A stretch of 64,000 nt of DNA from Ctenosaura bakeri. Lineage: Eukaryota > Chordata > Lepidosauria > Squamata > Iguanidae. A program made the translations under genes and the position numbers. Every line of letters starts with the position of its first letter. The stretch's first letter is position 1. Positions 59,238 through 64,000 of this stretch are shown in pieces. Location of the stretch: NCBI GenBank assembly GCA_948474755.1, contig CAOLHI010002503.1, positions 124,001 to 188,000 of the forward strand, in the 5' to 3' direction. The notes below the pieces were generated by a model that saw only the letters and a list, made by a program, of their open reading frames with translations, did no database searches and had not been told where the DNA came from.

Positions 59238-59646
59238 AAAGGCACCGATCCTGTCTGATTTTGGAAGCTAAACAGGGTCAGTTCTGGTTAGTACTTGGAT
59301 GGGAGACTCCTAATGAATGCTAGATACTGTAGGCTATATTTCAAAATAAGGAGCTGGCAAAACCACCTGTGAGAATGGCCATTTCCGCACTAGACTGTTA
59401 TAGCGCAATTAGTCCACTTTCAACATCCTATGGAATCCTGGGGTTTGCAGTTTTGGAAGAGGCCGGACAGCCCCTCCCGAAACTGAAAACCCCAGGATTC
59501 CATAGGATGTTGAAAGTGGAATAATAGCGCTATAACAGTCTAGCGCGGAAATGGCCAATGTCTTGCCTAAGAAAACCCTATGAAATCCTATACGACAACA
59601 GGCAACTTGTGGGTGTACACATGCTTGCATGCACATATGCACACAC
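59238..59646 (+). mobile_element. 5S rRNA-derived SINE, split by a MITE
   Basis: The 5S part (59240-59340) has TTTGGAAGCTAAACAGGGTCA, TGGTTAGTACTTGGATGGGAGAC and ACTGTAGGCTATATTTC. The body AAACCACCTGTGAG stops at the MITE (59377-59556) and resumes TCTTGCCTAAGAAAACCCTATG, followed by a CA-rich tail. Comparison with the uninterrupted copy at 11393 shows the insertion point exactly. Confidence 0.92.
59377..59556. mobile_element. Full-length fold-back MITE inside a 5S SINE, AAT duplication
   Basis: The 180-bp single-hairpin element runs from GGCCATTTCCGCACTAGACT to GGAAATGGCC with a perfect 10-bp terminus. It is flanked by an exact 3-bp duplication AAT (59374-59376 and 59557-59559). The interrupted 5S SINE confirms both boundaries. 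CpG sites in the arms (CCGCAC, GCGCGG, TAGCGC) are still present, in contrast to the TG-decayed copy at 42968, so this is likely the youngest copy here. Confidence 0.96.
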
Positions 59647-59649
59647 AAG

Positions 59650-60995
59650 TCCAAATGTGTTCGGTTGATCTCATTCTCAAGTAAATGCACTGTAGGAATG
59701 CATCTATAGTACCTGGATTTAAAATGAATTGTGTTTCACTCTGTAGTCAATAAAGAGGAACAGTAAAAACAAAAACAAAGATATCTTCATTTCCATCCTG
59801 GTCAAATGTACATAAAGCCAGACTTTACTGAGTGAATCTAGAGTGGCCTGGTCCCACAACCTGTTGGAAAAGAGAAGGAAAGATTAGCACACCACTGTCT
59901 AATAAGAATATGGATCACTAAGCAGCACTCTCTGTGGACACAAGCAAGGTCAGGGAAAAAAACAAAACACAACTATTGAAAAACAAGTTGTGAATTCATT
60001 ATGGGATACAAAGTCAAATGTATGTTGTTGAATGACACGTAGGTATCAAGGCCATGTCATAGCATTCTGAAATAAAGGCATTTTATTAGCCTGGCTTTAT
60101 ATGATATTGATACCTATCTTGATTGTTATCTAGTCCAAATAACCAATTGTTCTCATGAGTTGTAAAAGACAGGCAATAACTGAGCAAAATAAATATAAAT
60201 ATCAAACTAAGGGATATTTTAGATATTAATAATCTTAGATGTTCTGTCTCATGGTGTTGTGTTGTTGCACAGTTTAAAATGGCTCTTGTATAGAATTTTA
60301 TAGTATGTTGAAAAGAGTTGGTTTTTAACTTCCCAATGCAATTCTTCATAATTTCCAAAGTTACCATCCCTATTATGTAAAGGAAAGAAGAAGCGTTTAG
60401 CAATTATAACCATATGTCAACCAAGAAAGACTGTACAGAACCGTTACTGAGAACAGATTCTTCTTTGCTGATTAAATTCACCTCTGTTTCTAAATCCTAC
60501 CACATCCATTCCTTGAACAAATGTGCAATGATTAGTCATTATCTTGCTTTCATTTTTCATTAATATTTGCAGCCACATTGCCCCATCGTTTTGCCACTTA
60601 GTGTGTACCTCTTTTTTTAAAAAACTTCTTTCCATACCTCCTTTATACCCTTTCCCTTTATAAAGACTCTCATTATGTCCCCTCGCCTTAAAGTATCAAG
60701 AAAATAGATTCTCAAACCAAAGACCTTCCTTAGACTACTTGGGCATAAATGAATGACAAATTAAAATTGACATAGCACAGCACACAGCACATAATATTAT
60801 TTCAGGTATTAGTTTACAATTCAACGAGAGACACAGAATGAATGTCTCTCTGCTGAATGTATCCTGAGTCCGTAAGAAGAAAGGACATTCCGCAGGTACC
60901 ACACCTGACCTCCTACCTTCTCAGATTAGCCATGGACACTCATCAAAATTTCATGTGGAGTTTCAAAAGTCATACAGAGTTCACAAAATCAAATT
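59650..60995. other. Unannotated AT-rich DNA
   Basis: No gene or repeat recognised; short frames only. Confidence 0.35.
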
Positions 60996-60999
60996 ACCT

Positions 61000-61400
61000 C
61001 TCAAATTACCATTTTGCTGCCCTTAATGCCTTCCTCACTCTTCTTGAAAGCATCCTCTAAAAGCTGTATTGCTTGCCTGATAAGGTTTCCCATTGTCACA
61101 CCTGTCTGGAAAGCGAAATGCATCGGAGATATTTCCCTCCATCTATTTATCAAAATTAACATAATGAATGCTTCCAGTGTATTGCTGAATGACATCCCTT
61201 TTAGTGTAGCCAAGTGACAGCATTTACATTGGTCAATCAGGGTTTGTCTCGCGGTCCATATGGTCAGTGCATAAGATGTAATTTAGTTTTCTTTAATAAG
61301 CTGAAATCATCTTCTACATCCCTTAGAGAATCTCAATGTAGAGTAACAGTCCAGCTGTCATTTAGTGCAATTCTCTCTTTGCTTATCTAGACACAGTGTA
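61000..61400. other. Candidate conserved element, possibly exonic
   Basis: A stretch open on both strands over about 200 bp (61001-61213 minus, 61014-61217 plus), non-repetitive and of normal codon-like composition on the minus strand (peptide segment MHFAFQTGVTMGNLIRQAIQ). There is a weak donor-like ATGGTAATTT at the minus 3' end, but I see no good acceptor and do not recognise the peptide. A conserved non-coding element is at least as likely. Confidence 0.25.
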
Positions 61401-62375
61401 ATATCACTTTGTTTCTCAAAGCCAGATTGTTTTCTGGGATAATTAGGAATGAAAGAAATTTTTGTGGTTGTTATTGGAAACTGTTGTGCTCGACAAATCA
61501 AGGTTCTGTTTTGCTCAATGTCTTGGGTAATTTGTTCTTATTTTCTCAGAACCAAGGGACAACCAGGCAGAGGTATTTGATTATTGTGCAGCTCTTGAAA
61601 TTTTTGAAATATAGGCTTGGATCCTATTATTGCTTCTTGTTGGGGTAGACCCAATTACATATGTCTTGATTCACTGTTCAACAATTGAGTTAATGAATCT
61701 ACTATATTTGGAGTTACCATTAAGATTCAGGCCATAGCTATTTAATACCAAATGCAGAATGAAGCTTTACAATGTGTTTGGTGGTGCATCTTCTTTAGTG
61801 AGGACTCATATCAGACTGATGAATATCAATGTCAGTCTTCAGATGAAACAAGCTTGGAGCACTTATTGTACTAAATGGAACTTCTTTTCAACAAGTAATA
61901 TATTGACCTGGTTGTTTAGTGCCCTTTCTTCCTGAAAACCATTCTTAAAGAGAAGCAAGATGAACATCAATTTGCATAAATACAAGAAGTGCAGTGAACA
62001 TAAGACATGCCAAGAAATTTTATTGATTTTTGAAATTGGAGTGCTTTTCTGTCCTTGCCAATATTAATATATTGGGATATTTTTTTAAAAAAAGGTCTAT
62101 TTTTTCCTCAAAGAAAAGGGAAGTAGACTTAAATACTATGCTGTAATATAGTTAAAAACTTAAATACTATATTGACATATAGTCTTTAATACCACATAGG
62201 TAGCTCTGTTCAGGGACATGTTAAAACCCCAAGATACATTGGAAGTTTACTCATAGTAGGTAAACACCCTGAAAACCATTTCTGTTTTTAAATGGTTTGG
62301 ATGATGGTATGCTTTAAGGCTCTTCTGTTGTTAGAAAACTGCCTGAAAGCAAACAAAATACATACATTCTATCCA
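61401..62375. other. Unannotated DNA
   Basis: No recognisable gene or repeat family. Confidence 0.35.
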
Positions 62376-62383
62376 TCCATATC

Positions 62384-63128
62384 CAGTGATGAAGACTCGA
62401 GTTGATAGATTCGGACTCAAGATGGACTTAAGTTGCTTCAGTGACTTGACTTGGACTTGACTTGACCATAAATGATGCACTGACTCGACTTGACTCGAGA
62501 CTTGTATATTTTTCATGACTGACTTGATGCCCTTGGTTCAGTTAACAAAATGCACTCATCCTGAAATCTTATGACTTTGAACAATGCCTCTATATCTTTT
62601 TGTCTACTAGTCACATGACAATCTCTCTTAAGCCCAAAGTGTGGGTGCATTTCTCAGAGGGGAACAGCAAACAGGTTAGGCAATGGGTGTGAGGCAGGCT
62701 TGAGGTCTGCTCAGTAGCCTGTCCCCTCTGCATATCGGAGGAGCCTTCTAAAACTTTTTCTAAGACCAAAAGACAAGACTCACCCCCAGAGTGCAGGGTG
62801 CATTTCTCAGAGAGGAACAGCAAATGTGTTAGGCAATGCACTTGAGGAAGAAGGATCCTTCCTTTTAAAACTTTTGAATCTTCAGCAATGTAGAGTAAGA
62901 TAGGATCCTATTCTCCACTTCCAAAGCTGCAGATGGGAAAATTGCAAATATGGAGAGCTGACTCTGCTGAAATTGTTAAAACTGAATTTATTTCACTTTA
63001 TCTATTAATTCTGAAATTTTGGTCGGGGTATAAAGTTGGCTTCCAGACTTGAGACTTGACTTGAAAGTATCTTCAAAGACTTGAGACTTGACTTGAGACT
63101 TGAAGTAAAAGACTTAAATATGTCACTG
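62384..63128. mobile_element. hAT-type non-autonomous transposon, exact 8-bp duplication
   Basis: The 745-bp element begins CAGTGATGAAGACTCGAG and ends in TCACTG. It is flanked by an exact 8-bp duplication TCCATATC (62376-62383 and 63129-63136), the hallmark of hAT transposition. Both subterminal regions consist of degenerate GACTTGACTTG repeats (62430-62530, and 63047-63110 in the same sense), likely transposase-binding arrays. The middle holds a tandem duplication of about 153 bp: GTGCATTTCTCAGAG at 62645 and again at 62798. No transposase frame is present. Confidence 0.93.
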
Positions 63129-63136
63129 TCCATATC

Positions 63137-64000
63137 ACAAGTACTTTTTTCCTTTCTTCTTACCTTTCCAGCCACATTTCTCAAACAAAACATCTGCTTT
63201 CTCATAGTTCTCTACTTTTCTTTTCTCCTGCTGTGGATCAGCTTTCTATTCCACCATCTGTCTCTAGGATTTAATTTTCTAAGATTTATTATCTCCCAAT
63301 CAGGTCAAAATTTTCAGTACCTGAAATGTGAGAAGCAAAGGACCATGGAGCATGTACAAAATGCCTTTGCCAGATCATAGAACAATAGCAATTTATTCCC
63401 ATATGAGTCCAATCTGACTATCTTTTCCACAAAATTCACAGTCGTTTTCCCCTTTCTCGATTCACCCAAATCACTTCTCTGAATTGCTGGTTCATAAACT
63501 TTCATTTTATTTCCCCATACTTAATTTTTTAAAATATCATCATCTTCAGATAATGCAACTTCTCAAAAAATGAAGACCTGAAACCTGAACGAGGCACTTC
63601 CTTTCTACATGAATCTCCTGTCATCTATTCCCACTCCAAAAATGTTTGCAGTGGTCTATGAGAATCTGAGATGACTAAACAAAAGTAAAAGGATCTAACT
63701 GGCATTGATCCAGGAAGCTCTAAGTAGAAAAGATCCATAGGAAAAACTTTACTTTTGAAATAATGGATTTTATTCTAATTTCTTTCTTTGCCCCAGTGGC
63801 CTGATATAGAAAAATATCAAGTCACTGCATATCTCTAACACTGAAGAAATGTTTTTAGCCTTTAATTATGTGATCGACAATTATAGTTCTTGACATCACA
63901 ATGAGATAAAGCATACATCATACAGAGATTTATAAACAGCATAGGTAAGGAATGCTTTTCACGCACCTGTGGAGTTCTGACTTTAATTGCCAATTTCACA
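63137..64000. other. Unannotated DNA
   Basis: No repeat or gene recognised to the end of the window. Confidence 0.35.

Noticed and set aside
1..64000. CRISPR array, bacterial operon or phage
   Set aside because: No direct-repeat/spacer array, no ribosome binding sites and no long dense coding; repeat content is vertebrate.

Overview
The window looks like non-coding, repeat-rich DNA from a squamate reptile (probably a lizard). The assignment rests on repeat content: tRNA-derived SINEs of the Sauria type with a Bov-B-like tail, 5S rRNA-derived SINEs sharing the same kind of tail, CR1 LINE 3' ends, and abundant fold-back DNA transposons. There is no bacterial-style gene organisation, and I found no convincing host protein-coding exon. 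The longest open frames (up to 204 codons) fall inside transposons, microsatellites or unremarkable AT-rich DNA. I read the window as intergenic or intronic.

Layout. 0-9 kb: a Sauria SINE, a minus-strand repeat end with a hammerhead-like fold, two CR1 3' ends, a 139-bp fold-back MITE and a second SINE. 10-16 kb: a 5S SINE, microsatellites and a solo LTR (14284-15193). 16-20 kb: two non-autonomous DNA transposons with exact 3-bp target duplications, one sitting inside an older hAT-like repeat. 23-27 kb: a SINE, TG/TA microsatellites, a 47-bp tandem duplication, and a second solo LTR related to the first but in the opposite orientation, inserted in a SINE with a perfect 4-bp duplication. 27.5-31.4 kb: two Tigger/pogo-like elements with TA duplications plus several LTR-like blocks. 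35.6-36.4 kb: a GC-rich 804-bp transposon with a 26-bp perfect palindrome. 40-43 kb: three more 3' ends of the hammerhead-like repeat class and two fold-back MITEs. 49.8-51 kb: two transposons of one family in opposite orientations, one splitting a SINE. 52.5-52.9 kb: a decayed PIF/Harbinger transposase. 54-60 kb: MITEs, an LTR-like block, a LINE 3' end, and a 5S SINE split by a MITE. 62.4-63.1 kb: a hAT element with an exact 8-bp duplication.

The most interesting signal is a cohort of DNA transposons with GGCC-type termini and 3-bp duplications. Eight copies have exact duplications, one has an imperfect one, and one copy is truncated. Their sizes range from 139 to 804 bp. Three insertions can be checked against the interrupted older repeat. 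A PIF/Harbinger transposase relic in the same window is a plausible relative of the machinery that moved them, but the target duplications are not restricted to the usual TWA.

Several AT-rich stretches without repeats (about 43.4-43.7, 48.4-48.65, 58.08-58.56 and 61.0-61.4 kb) have the look of conserved non-coding elements. That can only be settled by alignment.
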